Shown: positions 27,453 to 36,815 of the stretch, piece by piece | Position numbering within the stretch: position 1 is the first letter of the stretch | How the letters are laid out: each line of letters starts with the position of its first letter | Assembly (NCBI GenBank): GCA_910586615.1 | Contig: CAJUJP010000012.1 | Span: 18,328-82,327 of the forward strand | Reading direction: 5' to 3' | DNA length: 64,000 nt | Origin: an uncultured Lachnospiraceae bacterium | GTDB taxonomy: Bacteria; Bacillota; Clostridia; Lachnospirales; Lachnospiraceae | Translations under genes and position numbers: made by a program | The notes under the pieces: model-generated | Seen by the model: the letters and a program-made list of their open reading frames with translations, nothing else | The model's database searches: none | What the model was told of the DNA's origin: nothing

Positions 27453-28934
27453 ATGAAGACTAAGAGGAAAACTGAGAAAAAGGCCGTCATACGGAAGATC
27501 ACTTCCGTTATAGTAACCGTGGCGCTTGCAGTTTCTCTTCTGCCGGCCAGAGCATTTGCGGCTTACGAGATTTGTGGAACCTGTCAGGTGCAGGCGGATG
27601 ACGGTCCGGTGTATACCGTGAAATCACTGGATTACGGCTACGTCAACAATACTTATTTTTCGCTGCGGGACACGGCTATGGTTCTCAAGGATACGGATAA
27701 AGCTTTTTCATTGGGAGTCACGAGTAATTCGGTTTCCCTGACAACAGGAAATGCCTATATTCCGTCAGGAACGGAAAATGAACCCTGGGAAAGCGAAGAG
27801 AATCCGGATCTTTCCTTGCGGCGGTATGAATTTGCGGTCAATGAAGAGAAAGTGTCCTACTATACCATGATCATGAAGATGCCTTCCGGTGACTATGACT
27901 GCTTTATGATGATTACGGATCTTGCCATGCTTCTGGATGTGGATCTTGCCGTTTCCGATACTGGTTCACTGCTGATCCGTACACAGGAGCCCTTCTGCGC
28001 TTCTCCGGAGGAATTGGAAGAAGCCGGCTATTTTTACGGAGTGAACAGTGTGCTGGCGGGAGATGCCACCACCGGGGAGATCTATTACCGGTATCAGTCG
28101 GATGATGTCTATCCCATTGCCAGTACGTCGAAGCTGATGACCTGCCTTCTGACTATGGATGCCATTGCGGCGGGGCAGATCGGCCTTGAGGAATCCGTTA
28201 TCATATCGGAGGCGGCCGAGCGGCTGGCAGATTCAAGCGACGGGGTGATTCCGCTGAAAGCCGGAGAGGAGATCACTGTGCAGGATCTTCTGCTGGGGCT
28301 TCTTCTGCCTTCCAGCAATGAATGTGCCCTTTGCCTGGCTGAGGCAATTGCCGGTTCGGAGGAGGCCTTTGTGGAGATGATGAACCGGAAAGCACAGGAA
28401 CTGGGGCTTTCACGGGCTGTCTTTTTTAACAGCAACGGACTGCCTGTTTACACAGAAGATTCCATGCCTGCAAAACGGCAGAACCGCATGAGTGCGGAGG
28501 ATATGTTCCGGCTGGCGTCATACCTTCTGAAAGTATACCCGCAGATCACGGACATCACGTCTCAGAAAGAGGCAAAACTGCAGTACCTCGATTTTGAAGC
28601 CCGCAACAGCAATCCCCTGCTTCATAATATGTCCGGCATCACCGGTCTGAAAACCGGAACCACCAACAAGGCCGGCGCCTGTCTGGTCACGTCCCTGTCC
28701 GCGGACGACGGAACCATGGAACATGACCTGATTGTGGTCGTGCTGGGAACGGAGGATTCCATGGAACGGGGGAGGGTATCGGAATTGCTGGCCAGATATG
28801 CGCTGCAGGCTTTTTCTGAAGGCGGTGGGGCATCTGCAGCCGCGGATGCGGAAGGGACTGTCAGGGATTTGCCGGTACACGCCGAGGCGGCAGTGGAACT
28901 GGTCATACGCGGTGCTTTGCGGAAAGGCGAGTGA
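27453..28934 (+). CDS. D-alanyl-D-alanine carboxypeptidase, DacF-like (S11)
   Basis: ATG 27453 is preceded by GGAG at six bases; ATG 27441 would start on the ribosome site. The 493-residue protein has a signal peptide ending near AFAAY, an N-terminal beta domain with a copper-amine-oxidase-N-like YVNNTYFSLRDTAMVL segment, and a penicillin-binding transpeptidase-fold domain. The three catalytic motifs are present: STSK near residue 225, SSN near 290, and KTG near 395. It should trim the terminal D-Ala of peptidoglycan stem peptides. A C-terminal helical tail may hold it at the membrane. Confidence 0.88.
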   Translation: MKTKRKTEKKAVIRKITSVIVTVALAVSLLPARAFAAYEICGTCQVQADDGPVYTVKSLDYGYVNNTYFSLRDTAMVLKDTDKAFSLGVTSNSVSLTTGNAYIPSGTENEPWESEENPDLSLRRYEFAVNEEKVSYYTMIMKMPSGDYDCFMMITDLAMLLDVDLAVSDTGSLLIRTQEPFCASPEELEEAGYFYGVNSVLAGDATTGEIYYRYQSDDVYPIASTSKLMTCLLTMDAIAAGQIGLEESVIISEAAERLADSSDGVIPLKAGEEITVQDLLLGLLLPSSNECALCLAEAIAGSEEAFVEMMNRKAQELGLSRAVFFNSNGLPVYTEDSMPAKRQNRMSAEDMFRLASYLLKVYPQITDITSQKEAKLQYLDFEARNSNPLLHNMSGITGLKTGTTNKAGACLVTSLSADDGTMEHDLIVVVLGTEDSMERGRVSELLARYALQAFSEGGGASAAADAEGTVRDLPVHAEAAVELVIRGALRKGE

Positions 28935-28996
28935 GTGAGGCGCGGCCGAACATTGCTCATGTTTTTTACTTGACCGGCTTTATTTTCCAAAAAATG

Positions 28997-29026
28997 TTTA
29001 CGCACCGTTTCCTCTTGTGATAAAAT
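28997..29026 (+). promoter_or_regulatory. candidate promoter for the phosphohexomutase gene
   Basis: TTTACG at 28997-29002 and TAAAAT at 29021-29026 with an 18-base spacer. It lies about 200 bases before the start codon, leaving a structured leader. Confidence 0.4.
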
Positions 29027-29068
29027 GAAAACAATTGATTAACTTTTAACGGAACAAGTTCAGACAGA

Positions 29069-29091
29069 GTTTGTGCCGAAGCGGCACAAAC
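29069..29091 (+). repeat. perfect mini-hairpin with AAG loop in the leader
   Basis: GTTTGTGCCG and CGGCACAAAC form a perfect 10-bp stem around the loop AAG. A second small hairpin, AGCGC-AAA-GCGCT, lies near 29158. Both belong to a class of purine-triloop palindromes seen in several gaps of this window. Confidence 0.6.
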
Positions 29092-29220
29092 GCCCTGATC
29101 GCGGAGCAGGATGGGAGTATTCCTTTGGAAAATCCCCTGAATTCTGTCCGCATCCTCAGCGCAAAGCGCTTCGAAATGAAGTAGGAAAGTATAAAAATAT
29201 CATATAATGGAGGTAAAAAG

Positions 29221-30942
29221 ATGGGCTACAAAGAACAATTTGACTTTTGGGTTGGAGACTCTTATTTTGACGATGCTACCAAGCAGGAGCTTCTGGCGAT
29301 CAAGGACAATGAGAAAGAGATCGAGGATCGTTTTTATAAGGATCTTGCGTTCGGGACAGGCGGTCTGCGCGGTGTGATCGGTGCAGGTACGAACCGTATG
29401 AACATCTATACCGTGCGGAAGGCAACCCAGGGACTTGCCAATTACATAAAGAAACAGGGCGGGGAGAGCAAAGGCGTGGCAATCGCATATGACTCCAGAA
29501 GAATGTCCCCGGAATTTGCAGATGAGGCGGCTTTATGTCTGGCGGCTAACGGCATCAAGGCATATGTGTTTGACGCTTTGAGACCTACACCAGAGTTATC
29601 TTTTGCACTCAGGGAACTGGGATGTATTTCCGGTATCGTGATTACTGCAAGCCACAATCCGCCGGAATATAACGGTTACAAATGCTACTGGGAGGACGGT
29701 GCCCAGGTTACGGCGCCCAAGGATCAGGAGATTATCACGGAGGTGAATCATGTGACGGATTACCATACCGTGAAGACCATGGATAAGGAGGAGGCAAAGA
29801 AAGCCGGACTCTATGTGGTAATCGGCAAAGAGATCGATGACAAATATATGGAAGAACTGAAGAAACAGATCATTCATCCGGATGTGATCAAGGATATGGC
29901 AGAGGATATGAAGATCGTTTATTCTCCTTTTAATGGAACGGGTAATGTGCCGGTCAGAAGAATCCTTTCCGAACTTGGCTTCAAGAACGTATATGTAGTT
30001 CCCGAACAGGAGATGCCGGATCCGGATTTTACCACATTGGATTATCCTAACCCGGAAGATCCCAAGGCATTTACACTGGCGCTTAAACTGGCAAAAGAGA
30101 AAAATGCGGATATCGTGCTGGCTACCGACCCCGATGCAGACAGGCTGGGTATCTATGCACTGGATACCAAATCCGGTGAGTATGTGCCTTTTACGGGCAA
30201 TATGTCCGGTATGCTGATCGCGGAGTACATTCTGAGAGAGAGAACAGCTACAGATACTATGCCTGTGAATCCGGCCCTTGTTACGACCATCGTTACGACC
30301 AATATGGCGCGTGCCATCGCGGAGGATTATAAAGTTAGATTTATTGAAGTGCTGACGGGCTTCAAGTTCATCGGCGAACAGATCAAACTTTTTGAGCAGA
30401 CAGGCTCCAACAATTATGTATTCGGTCTGGAAGAGAGTTATGGCTGTCTTGCAGGAACTCACGCAAGAGACAAGGATGCCATCGTTGCAGTTATGTGCCT
30501 GTGCGAAATGGCGGCATGGTGCAAGAAGAACGGCAAGACCGTATGGGATCAGATGATCACACTGTATGAGAAATACGGTTACTTTAAGGAGAGCCAGTAT
30601 TCTATTACGATGAAGGGAATCGACGGCGCGAAAGAGATCGAAGATCTGATGAACAAGCTCAGAAGCAATCCGCCGAAGAATTTCGGGGATCTGAAGGTAA
30701 AAGAGTTCAGAGATTATACAACAGGCAAAACGCTGAATCTGGAAACGGGAGAAGCAGGAGAAACCGGACTTCCGCAGTCTAACGTACTCTACTTCGATCT
30801 GACCAATGATTCCTGGTGCTGTGCACGGCCTTCCGGCACGGAGCCGAAGATCAAGTTCTATATGGGCGTGAAGGGCACAAGCCTGGAAGATGCCGAGAAC
30901 AAACTGAATCAGCTGACGGAAGATCTGAAGGCATATCTGTAA
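29221..30942 (+). CDS. phosphoglucomutase/phosphomannomutase (alpha-phosphohexomutase)
   Basis: The 573-residue enzyme interconverts hexose 6- and 1-phosphates, here most usefully supplying glucose 1-phosphate to RmlA. Seen: FGTGGLRGVIGAG near the N-terminus, the phospho-Ser loop ITASHNPPEYNG, the metal-binding TDPDADRLG, and the phosphate-binding CARPSGTEPKIKFY near the C-terminus. Length fits the PgcA-type branch of the family. GGAGG precedes ATG 29221. It is followed by a strong hairpin, so it is probably transcribed alone. Confidence 0.93.
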   Translation: MGYKEQFDFWVGDSYFDDATKQELLAIKDNEKEIEDRFYKDLAFGTGGLRGVIGAGTNRMNIYTVRKATQGLANYIKKQGGESKGVAIAYDSRRMSPEFADEAALCLAANGIKAYVFDALRPTPELSFALRELGCISGIVITASHNPPEYNGYKCYWEDGAQVTAPKDQEIITEVNHVTDYHTVKTMDKEEAKKAGLYVVIGKEIDDKYMEELKKQIIHPDVIKDMAEDMKIVYSPFNGTGNVPVRRILSELGFKNVYVVPEQEMPDPDFTTLDYPNPEDPKAFTLALKLAKEKNADIVLATDPDADRLGIYALDTKSGEYVPFTGNMSGMLIAEYILRERTATDTMPVNPALVTTIVTTNMARAIAEDYKVRFIEVLTGFKFIGEQIKLFEQTGSNNYVFGLEESYGCLAGTHARDKDAIVAVMCLCEMAAWCKKNGKTVWDQMITLYEKYGYFKESQYSITMKGIDGAKEIEDLMNKLRSNPPKNFGDLKVKEFRDYTTGKTLNLETGEAGETGLPQSNVLYFDLTNDSWCCARPSGTEPKIKFYMGVKGTSLEDAENKLNQLTEDLKAYL

Positions 30943-30953
30943 AACATAACATT

Positions 30954-30980
30954 CATCGCCCTGTTTCATACAGGGCGATG
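30954..30980 (+). terminator. terminator-like hairpin after the phosphohexomutase gene
   Basis: CATCGCCCTG and CAGGGCGATG form a perfect 10-bp stem around TTTCATA, 12 bases after the stop codon. The following ATCATTT is only weakly T-rich. Confidence 0.55.
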
Positions 30981-31022
30981 ATCATTTCAGGGGGACAGGC
31001 TGAGCAGGAACGGGGGAGTTCT

Positions 31023-32501
31023 ATGGGAAATAAGATCTTCAAGACAGCAAATTTGAGAAAAACAGTCAATTACCTTAAGAAAAACGGTCTCCGGCACACC
31101 TGGTACGCGGCGAAAGAGCGGATCGGGGAGGAAAAGAAATCATTCTATGTATACCGGGAACCGTCCGGGGAGGAACTGGCGGCACAACAGGCTGAGACAA
31201 TGGATTACAGTGAACTGTTCAGCATCATAGTGCCTGCCTATGAGACGAAAGAAACCTTTCTCCGGGAACTGATCGATTCCGTGCGCAGGCAGAGCTATCA
31301 AAACTGGGAACTGATCATTGCAGACGCGGGCAGCAGTGACGGTGTGGAAAAGGCAGTGGCGCAGATTCTGGAAGAAACAGAAGAAAGGCGTATCAAATAC
31401 AGCAGGCTGGCAGAGAATAAAGGAATATCCTGCAATACCAACGAAGGGATTGCGCAGGCATCGGGAGACTATATTGCCTTGCTGGATCATGATGACTGGC
31501 TTACACCCGATGCACTTTATCATATGGCATCGGCTGTTCATCGGAGCAGACAGCGGGGGATTGCACCTGTATTGTTATATTCGGACGAAGATAAGTATGA
31601 TAATAACAAGGGTTATTATTTTGCGCCCAATATTAAAGAAAAATTTAATTTTGATTTAATTTTATCCAATAATTACATCTGTCACTTTATGGCTGTCGAG
31701 GCTGCAGTGATGAAAAATCTGCTTCTCAGACAGGAATATGACGGGGCACAGGATTATGACCTTGTGCTCAGGGTTGTTGGAGGACTCTGTGAACAGATGC
31801 CGAAAAGTCAGATAGAAACGAGTATCATTCATATTCCCCGTGTCCTGTATCACTGGCGGTGTCATGTTGATTCTACGGCGGAAAACACTGCCAGCAAAAG
31901 CTATGCTTATGAGGCGGGCCGGGCGGCACTGGCGGATTTCTGCAAGGGACAGGGCTGGCCTGTGGAGGTGGAACACAGCCTGCATCTGGGTTTTTATGAA
32001 ATAAATTATCAGCCGGACGTTCTTACGGTTCGTGAGGACGTGGGCATTTTAGGCGGCAGGATTCTGGACAGGCATAAGTGCATCTGCGGCGGTGCCATGG
32101 ATGATACGGGCAGGTGCCTGTATGCCGGACTGCACCGGGAATACAGCGGCGGCAGTACCCATCGTGCGGTGCTGAAACAGGATGCTGCGGCAGTGGATGT
32201 ACGCTGTATGCGGATCCGGCCGGAACTGCGGGACGTTTTTGAACAGATCACAGGATTGGATTACAGGGAGAAGCTTGTCCGCTGCGAAAGGGGCAGTGGA
32301 TCCGGTAGAAAAGGCAGAGATGGGAACGGCACAGAGTCTGCAGTACCGGAAAATGTCCGGGGCCGGATTCGGATCGCGGATGTATCCGGCCTTACCTGTG
32401 ACGAAGCCGGATACCGGAAGATCAGCATGGAACTTGGACGGGCGGCGGCGGAGATGGGATATCTTGTGCTGTGGGATCCACAGATGACGATCCGCATATA
32501 G
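31023..32501 (+). CDS. GT2 glycosyltransferase
   Basis: The start is ATG 31023, four bases after GGGGGAG; the open frame extends upstream into the phosphohexomutase gene, which is not expected to be coding. The 492-residue protein has a GT2 domain (about residues 65-330) with FSIIVPAYET, the metal site ALLDHDDWLTP and the acceptor region EYDGAQDYDLVLR. The first 60 residues are basic and match the linker region before GT2 domains of its neighbours. The last 120 residues are poorly defined and look like a reduced second domain. It likely adds a sugar to the surface polysaccharide. Confidence 0.85.
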   Translation: MGNKIFKTANLRKTVNYLKKNGLRHTWYAAKERIGEEKKSFYVYREPSGEELAAQQAETMDYSELFSIIVPAYETKETFLRELIDSVRRQSYQNWELIIADAGSSDGVEKAVAQILEETEERRIKYSRLAENKGISCNTNEGIAQASGDYIALLDHDDWLTPDALYHMASAVHRSRQRGIAPVLLYSDEDKYDNNKGYYFAPNIKEKFNFDLILSNNYICHFMAVEAAVMKNLLLRQEYDGAQDYDLVLRVVGGLCEQMPKSQIETSIIHIPRVLYHWRCHVDSTAENTASKSYAYEAGRAALADFCKGQGWPVEVEHSLHLGFYEINYQPDVLTVREDVGILGGRILDRHKCICGGAMDDTGRCLYAGLHREYSGGSTHRAVLKQDAAAVDVRCMRIRPELRDVFEQITGLDYREKLVRCERGSGSGRKGRDGNGTESAVPENVRGRIRIADVSGLTCDEAGYRKISMELGRAAAEMGYLVLWDPQMTIRI

Positions 32502-32633
32502 AGATAAAAGGATATCATGTGAGGCTGCGTACTATTATGTGGCACTGCGCAATATCGTGTGACGCAATACGAAAGAATCATGCAGTGGAAATGAAGCAGA
32601 CCGGAAAGTGGAGAGGACGGAGAGAAAGGGCAT

Positions 32634-33602
32634 ATGACGAGACAGATACGTTCGACCATTGTGATTCCTAATTATAATGGCATTCAATATATAGAAAACT
32701 GCCTGCGTTCTCTGGCGGACGAGCCGGCACAGGTGATCCTGGTAGACAACGGCTCCACAGACGGCAGCAGAGAGCTTGTGCAGGAGAAGTTTCCACAGGT
32801 CAGGCTGATCTGTCTTGACCGGAACTATGGTTTTTGCAAAGCGGTGAATACCGGAATAGATGCAAGTAAAACAGCGTATGTTATTTTATTAAACAACGAT
32901 ACCGAAGCAGCGCCGGGATTTGTCCGTGCACTGGAAAAGCCGTTGGAAGAAGACAGCAGAGTATTTTCCGGTTCGGCGCAGATGCGCAGCCTTTACAGGC
33001 GGGAACTTCTGGATGACGGCGGCGATTACTACTGTGCGCTGGGATGGGCCTTTGCTCTGGGAAAGGACAGGCCGGCAGACCGGTATCAGACAGGAAGACA
33101 GATTTTTGCGGCCTGCGGCGGCGCGTGCATTTACCGGAAGACGGTACTGGACCGGATCGGCTGTCTGGATGAGAATCATTTTGCCTATCTGGAAGATATC
33201 GACCTTGGATATCGGGCGAGGATCTGTGGTTACTGGAATCTTTACATCCCTGAGGCGGTCATATATCATGCGGGAAGCGGAGCAAGCGGCTCACGGTACA
33301 ATAAATTTAAAGTAGATTTAACTTCCAGAAACAGCATTTATCTTGTATACAAAAATATGCCAATATTACAAATGTTATTTAACCTTCCGCTTTTGTGTGC
33401 CGGTTTTGCTGTCAAGACGCTTTTCTTTGTCAGGAAGGGGCTTGGCAAAGATTATATCAACGGGCTGGTGAAAGGATTCAGGCTCTGTGCTTCGCCGGAA
33501 GGCCGGACGCATAAGGTGTCTTTCCGGAAAGAACATCTTGGAAACTATCTTGTCATCCAGTGGGAACTCTGGCGCAATATATGGTATCGGATGAGGGGAT
33601 GA
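32634..33602 (+). CDS. GT2 glycosyltransferase, rhamnosyltransferase-like (WbbL type)
   Basis: The 322-residue protein has an N-terminal GT2 domain with STIVIPNYNGIQYIENCL, LVDNGSTDGS, the metal site LLNNDTEAAP and the late YLEDIDLGYRARICGY, plus a C-terminal membrane-associated helix near residues 240-260. This is the layout of WbbL/RfbF-like enzymes that often transfer rhamnose. With dTDP-rhamnose genes in the same locus, rhamnose is a reasonable donor guess. The preceding 132-base gap shows no clear signal. Confidence 0.85.
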   Translation: MTRQIRSTIVIPNYNGIQYIENCLRSLADEPAQVILVDNGSTDGSRELVQEKFPQVRLICLDRNYGFCKAVNTGIDASKTAYVILLNNDTEAAPGFVRALEKPLEEDSRVFSGSAQMRSLYRRELLDDGGDYYCALGWAFALGKDRPADRYQTGRQIFAACGGACIYRKTVLDRIGCLDENHFAYLEDIDLGYRARICGYWNLYIPEAVIYHAGSGASGSRYNKFKVDLTSRNSIYLVYKNMPILQMLFNLPLLCAGFAVKTLFFVRKGLGKDYINGLVKGFRLCASPEGRTHKVSFRKEHLGNYLVIQWELWRNIWYRMRG

Positions 33603-33611
33603 CACTGCAGG

Positions 33612-33640
33612 TTGTGTTTTCTTGGAAAGTATTGTATGAT
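33612..33640 (+). promoter_or_regulatory. candidate promoter for the polyprenyl sugar transferase gene
   Basis: TTGTGT at 33612-33617 and TATGAT at 33635-33640 are separated by 17 bases, about 130 bases before the start codon at 33772. Confidence 0.45.
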
Positions 33641-33771
33641 AAAAAATAACAGTGAAGCTGAAGAATGAACTGTTTGCGGTGCGTGAATTTGATATTCTAT
33701 GGAATACCATGTGCGATTTGCCATGAGAGGGCGGAAAGTACGCCGCAGGCAGTAGATGCAGAGGCTGAGAG

Positions 33772-35181
33772 ATGATTAAAGACAACCAGAAATATTTTAA
33801 CAGGCTCCATGTGGTGCTGGATGCCGTGATCGTGGCGGCTTCCTATATGCTGGCCTGGTATTTGAAATTTGCCAGTCCTTTCTCGGACATCGACCCTACC
33901 GTCGGTGTGTATTCTGTGCAGACATATTTCGAGATGCTCTATGTAATCGTTCCCGGTTATCTAATTCTATACTACGAGTTTAATCTGTATACGCCGAAGC
34001 GTGCCACGGCTCATAAATATGAGATCATTAATATTTTTCAGGCGAATACGGTTGGCCTGATCCTTTTGATGGCAGGATGGTATCTGATTTCCCAGAATCA
34101 TTTTTCGCGTGTCATGATGGCCTATTTCTTTGTCCTTAATATTTTTCTGACTACGCTGGGGCGTTCTCTGATCCGCATTCTGCTGCAGTATTTCCGTGAA
34201 AAAGGTTATAACCTGAAATATATTCTGCTGGTGGGCTATTCCAGGGCGGCGGAAGAGTATATCAAACGTATCAACGCCAATCCCCAGTGGGGCTATGTGG
34301 TGCGGGGGATTCTGGACGACAGTGTTCCAAGCGGAACCATGTATAAGGGTGTCAAAGTGGTGGGAAGCATTGAGAATCTGCTTTATATCCTGCCCCAGAA
34401 CAAGCTGGACGAGATCGCCATAACGTTATCTCTGAAGGACTACGATCATCTGGAACATATTGTGGATATGTGCGAGAAATCCGGTGTTCACACGAAGTTT
34501 ATCCCGGATTATAACAGTCTGTTTCCGAGCAGGCCCTATACCGAAGATCTGATGGGGCTGCCGGTGGTGAATATCCGGTATGTGCCTTTGTCCAACACGC
34601 TGAACTGGGTGGCGAAACGGGCAGTGGATGTGCTGGTGGCCTTTATAGGTCTTGTGGTGGCATCTCCGGTGATGTTTTTGTGTGCCGTAGCCATCAAATG
34701 TACCTCCAAGGGACCGGCAATTTTTAAACAGGAACGTATCGGGCTGCACAATAAGCCTTTTAAGATGTACAAGTTCCGTACCATGGAGGTGCAGAAGCCT
34801 TCCGCGGAGGCAAAGGGCTGGACGACCAAGGATGATCCGCGAGTCACAAGAGTCGGAAAACTGCTGCGCAGGACAAGCTTTGATGAACTGCCCCAGCTGT
34901 TTAATATTCTCATGGGTGATATGAGCGTGGTGGGACCCAGGCCGGAACGCCCGCAGTTTGTGGACAAGTTCAAGGAAGAGATACCCCGTTACATGGTGAA
35001 GCATCAGGTGCGTCCCGGACTTACCGGCTGGGCACAAATCAACGGCTATCGGGGGGACACTTCCATCAAGCGCAGGATCGAACATGATATTTTTTATATT
35101 GAAAACTGGACCATGTCCTTTGACATTAAGATTATGTTCCTGACAATTTTTAAAGGGTTCATTAATAAAAACGCATATTAG
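33772..35181 (+). CDS. polyprenyl-phosphate sugar phosphotransferase (WbaP/CpsE type)
   Basis: The 469-residue enzyme starts a glycan by moving a sugar 1-phosphate to undecaprenyl phosphate. Four or five N-terminal hydrophobic segments (to about residue 130) are followed by a nucleotide-binding-like domain (ILLVGYSRAAEEY near 150) and the catalytic bacterial sugar transferase domain after residue 275. That domain holds the membrane hairpin, FKQERIGLHNKPFKMYKFRTM, DELPQLFNILMGDMSVVGPRPE and RPGLTGWAQINGYRG. All core motifs are intact. It should prime the polysaccharide that the upstream transferases extend. Confidence 0.93.
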   Translation: MIKDNQKYFNRLHVVLDAVIVAASYMLAWYLKFASPFSDIDPTVGVYSVQTYFEMLYVIVPGYLILYYEFNLYTPKRATAHKYEIINIFQANTVGLILLMAGWYLISQNHFSRVMMAYFFVLNIFLTTLGRSLIRILLQYFREKGYNLKYILLVGYSRAAEEYIKRINANPQWGYVVRGILDDSVPSGTMYKGVKVVGSIENLLYILPQNKLDEIAITLSLKDYDHLEHIVDMCEKSGVHTKFIPDYNSLFPSRPYTEDLMGLPVVNIRYVPLSNTLNWVAKRAVDVLVAFIGLVVASPVMFLCAVAIKCTSKGPAIFKQERIGLHNKPFKMYKFRTMEVQKPSAEAKGWTTKDDPRVTRVGKLLRRTSFDELPQLFNILMGDMSVVGPRPERPQFVDKFKEEIPRYMVKHQVRPGLTGWAQINGYRGDTSIKRRIEHDIFYIENWTMSFDIKIMFLTIFKGFINKNAY

Positions 35182-35251
35182 TGAAATACTATAGTCGTTT
35201 ACTACAATTCTTAAGATTTTAGAAAGACTTTCGGAAGAAATCGGGAATGGG

Positions 35252-35279
35252 TTGCATTTACGTCAAGATATAGTATAAT
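35252..35279 (+). promoter_or_regulatory. promoter of the LCP gene
   Basis: TTGCAT at 35252-35257 and a consensus TATAAT at 35274-35279 are separated by 16 bases. It lies about 190 bases before the start codon at 35469. The remaining leader shows no clear structure. Confidence 0.6.
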
Positions 35280-35468
35280 AAATAGCAGTTTTAACAGGCT
35301 TGTACTACAGCTTGATTTTTATGTCAAAATATGAGATTATATAGGATGTGCAAACGGCACAGTAGAATATTTGCATTTTATACGCATCTTTTCTATTATT
35401 AAGGGCGCATTTAATGGCGCGGCAGGAAATTATTTACGGACAGGTTTTGAATTAAGGGAGTACGAAGT

Positions 35469-36665
35469 ATGGCAAAGTATATCGAAGATGAATATGATGA
35501 GGAACGACCGAGAAGAAAATCCGGCTCCGGCTCGGGTTCGAAAAACGGAAGCGGAAGAAGACCCGCTGGCAGATCCGGCTCCGGCAGAGGGGGTTCGGGC
35601 AAGAAATCCAGCAGGAAGCAGCAGGCCAAGAAACAGCGCAGAAGGATTATTCTTTTTGTTGCGGAACTGGTTGTGCTTGTGGTTGCCGTTTTCGTGCTGT
35701 ACGGTGTCATGTCGGGAACCAAGAGCGGCAAGATGGTTTTAGACAATGACGAGATCATTATCAATGACAAGGTAGTGCAGGCACAGGAGACGACCATGAA
35801 AGGTTACCGGAACATTGCCCTTTTCGGTGTGGATTCCACCTCCGGCGCACTCACGAAGAACACCCGGAGCGATACGATCATGATTGCATCCATCAATCAG
35901 GATACCGGGGAATGTAAGCTGGTATCGGTGTACCGTGACACATACCTGAATCTGAGCAATGATTCTTATAATAAATGTAACGCGGCCTATGCGAAGGGCG
36001 GTCCGGAGATGGCCATCAGCATGTTGAACATGAATCTGGACATGAATATTACGGATTTCGTAACTGTCGGCTTTGCCGGCCTTACGGATACGATTGATGC
36101 ACTTGGCGGCGTATACATTGATGTAGATGATTCGGAGATCAGCCATTTGAATAACTATCAGCTCTGTATTGCGGAGGATCTCAAGCGTACTTATACACCT
36201 GTATCTTCTACCGGCTATCAGCTTCTGGACGGTCTGCAGGCAACGGGCTACTGCCGGATCCGTTATACGGCGGGTGATGATTTCAAACGTGCGGAGAGAC
36301 AGCGTGAGGTGCTTGCCGCAGTTGCGGACCAGGCAAAGAAAGCTTCTCTGCCGAAGCTGACGGAGACCGCAAACTCTGTATTTAACGAGACTTATACATC
36401 GCTGGATCTGACAGAGATTATCGAGATGCTGGGCAATGTGGGCAGCTATTATATTTCCGATACGGCAGGTTTCCCGCAGGAGTCCAATCGTGCTACCGGA
36501 ACGATCGGGTCCAAGGGATCATGTGTTATTCCGATGAATCTTGAGGATAATGTGAAATGGCTGCATCAGTTCCTGTTCAACGATTACGAATATGAACCGT
36601 CGGCAACCGTGAAGGAATGCAGCGAAAAGATTTATTCCGATACAAATGGGTATTTGAAGAAATAA
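35469..36665 (+). CDS. LytR-CpsA-Psr (LCP) family glycopolymer ligase
   Basis: The 398-residue protein attaches lipid-linked glycopolymers to peptidoglycan. An unusual N-terminal tail of about 56 residues made of Gly, Ser, Arg and Lys is followed by a membrane segment (about 58-77) and the LCP domain (about 110-330). Family features include NIALFGVDSTSG with the phosphate-binding Asp, TRSDTIMIASIN, LVSVYRDTYLN, GLTDTIDALGGV and the late YCRIRYTAGDDFKRAERQREVL with its Arg residues. Its place at the end of the transferase run fits a role in anchoring this polymer. Confidence 0.93.
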   Translation: MAKYIEDEYDEERPRRKSGSGSGSKNGSGRRPAGRSGSGRGGSGKKSSRKQQAKKQRRRIILFVAELVVLVVAVFVLYGVMSGTKSGKMVLDNDEIIINDKVVQAQETTMKGYRNIALFGVDSTSGALTKNTRSDTIMIASINQDTGECKLVSVYRDTYLNLSNDSYNKCNAAYAKGGPEMAISMLNMNLDMNITDFVTVGFAGLTDTIDALGGVYIDVDDSEISHLNNYQLCIAEDLKRTYTPVSSTGYQLLDGLQATGYCRIRYTAGDDFKRAERQREVLAAVADQAKKASLPKLTETANSVFNETYTSLDLTEIIEMLGNVGSYYISDTAGFPQESNRATGTIGSKGSCVIPMNLEDNVKWLHQFLFNDYEYEPSATVKECSEKIYSDTNGYLKK

Positions 36666-36672
36666 GTAGAGC

Positions 36673-36703
36673 AAAGGGGCCTGTTTACACGGGCCCTTTA
36701 TTT
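36673..36703 (+). terminator. terminator of the LCP gene
   Basis: AAAGGGGCC pairs with GGGCCCTTT (one mismatch) around TGTTTACAC, and TATTTCT follows. Confidence 0.65.
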
Positions 36704-36815
36704 CTGTATGAAATGAGCCGGACAGATCGGGAAGCCATGTCCGGCATATATTGCGGGCAATCAATACCCGGCTGTCTGGTCAGGGGTATCGGTTCTCGTG
36801 GAAATGGAGGTTTGT

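Noticed and set aside
30816..31022. N-terminal extension of the GT2 gene into the phosphohexomutase gene
   Set aside because: It overlaps well-conserved coding sequence in another frame and crosses a terminator-like hairpin; ATG 31023 has a good ribosome site.
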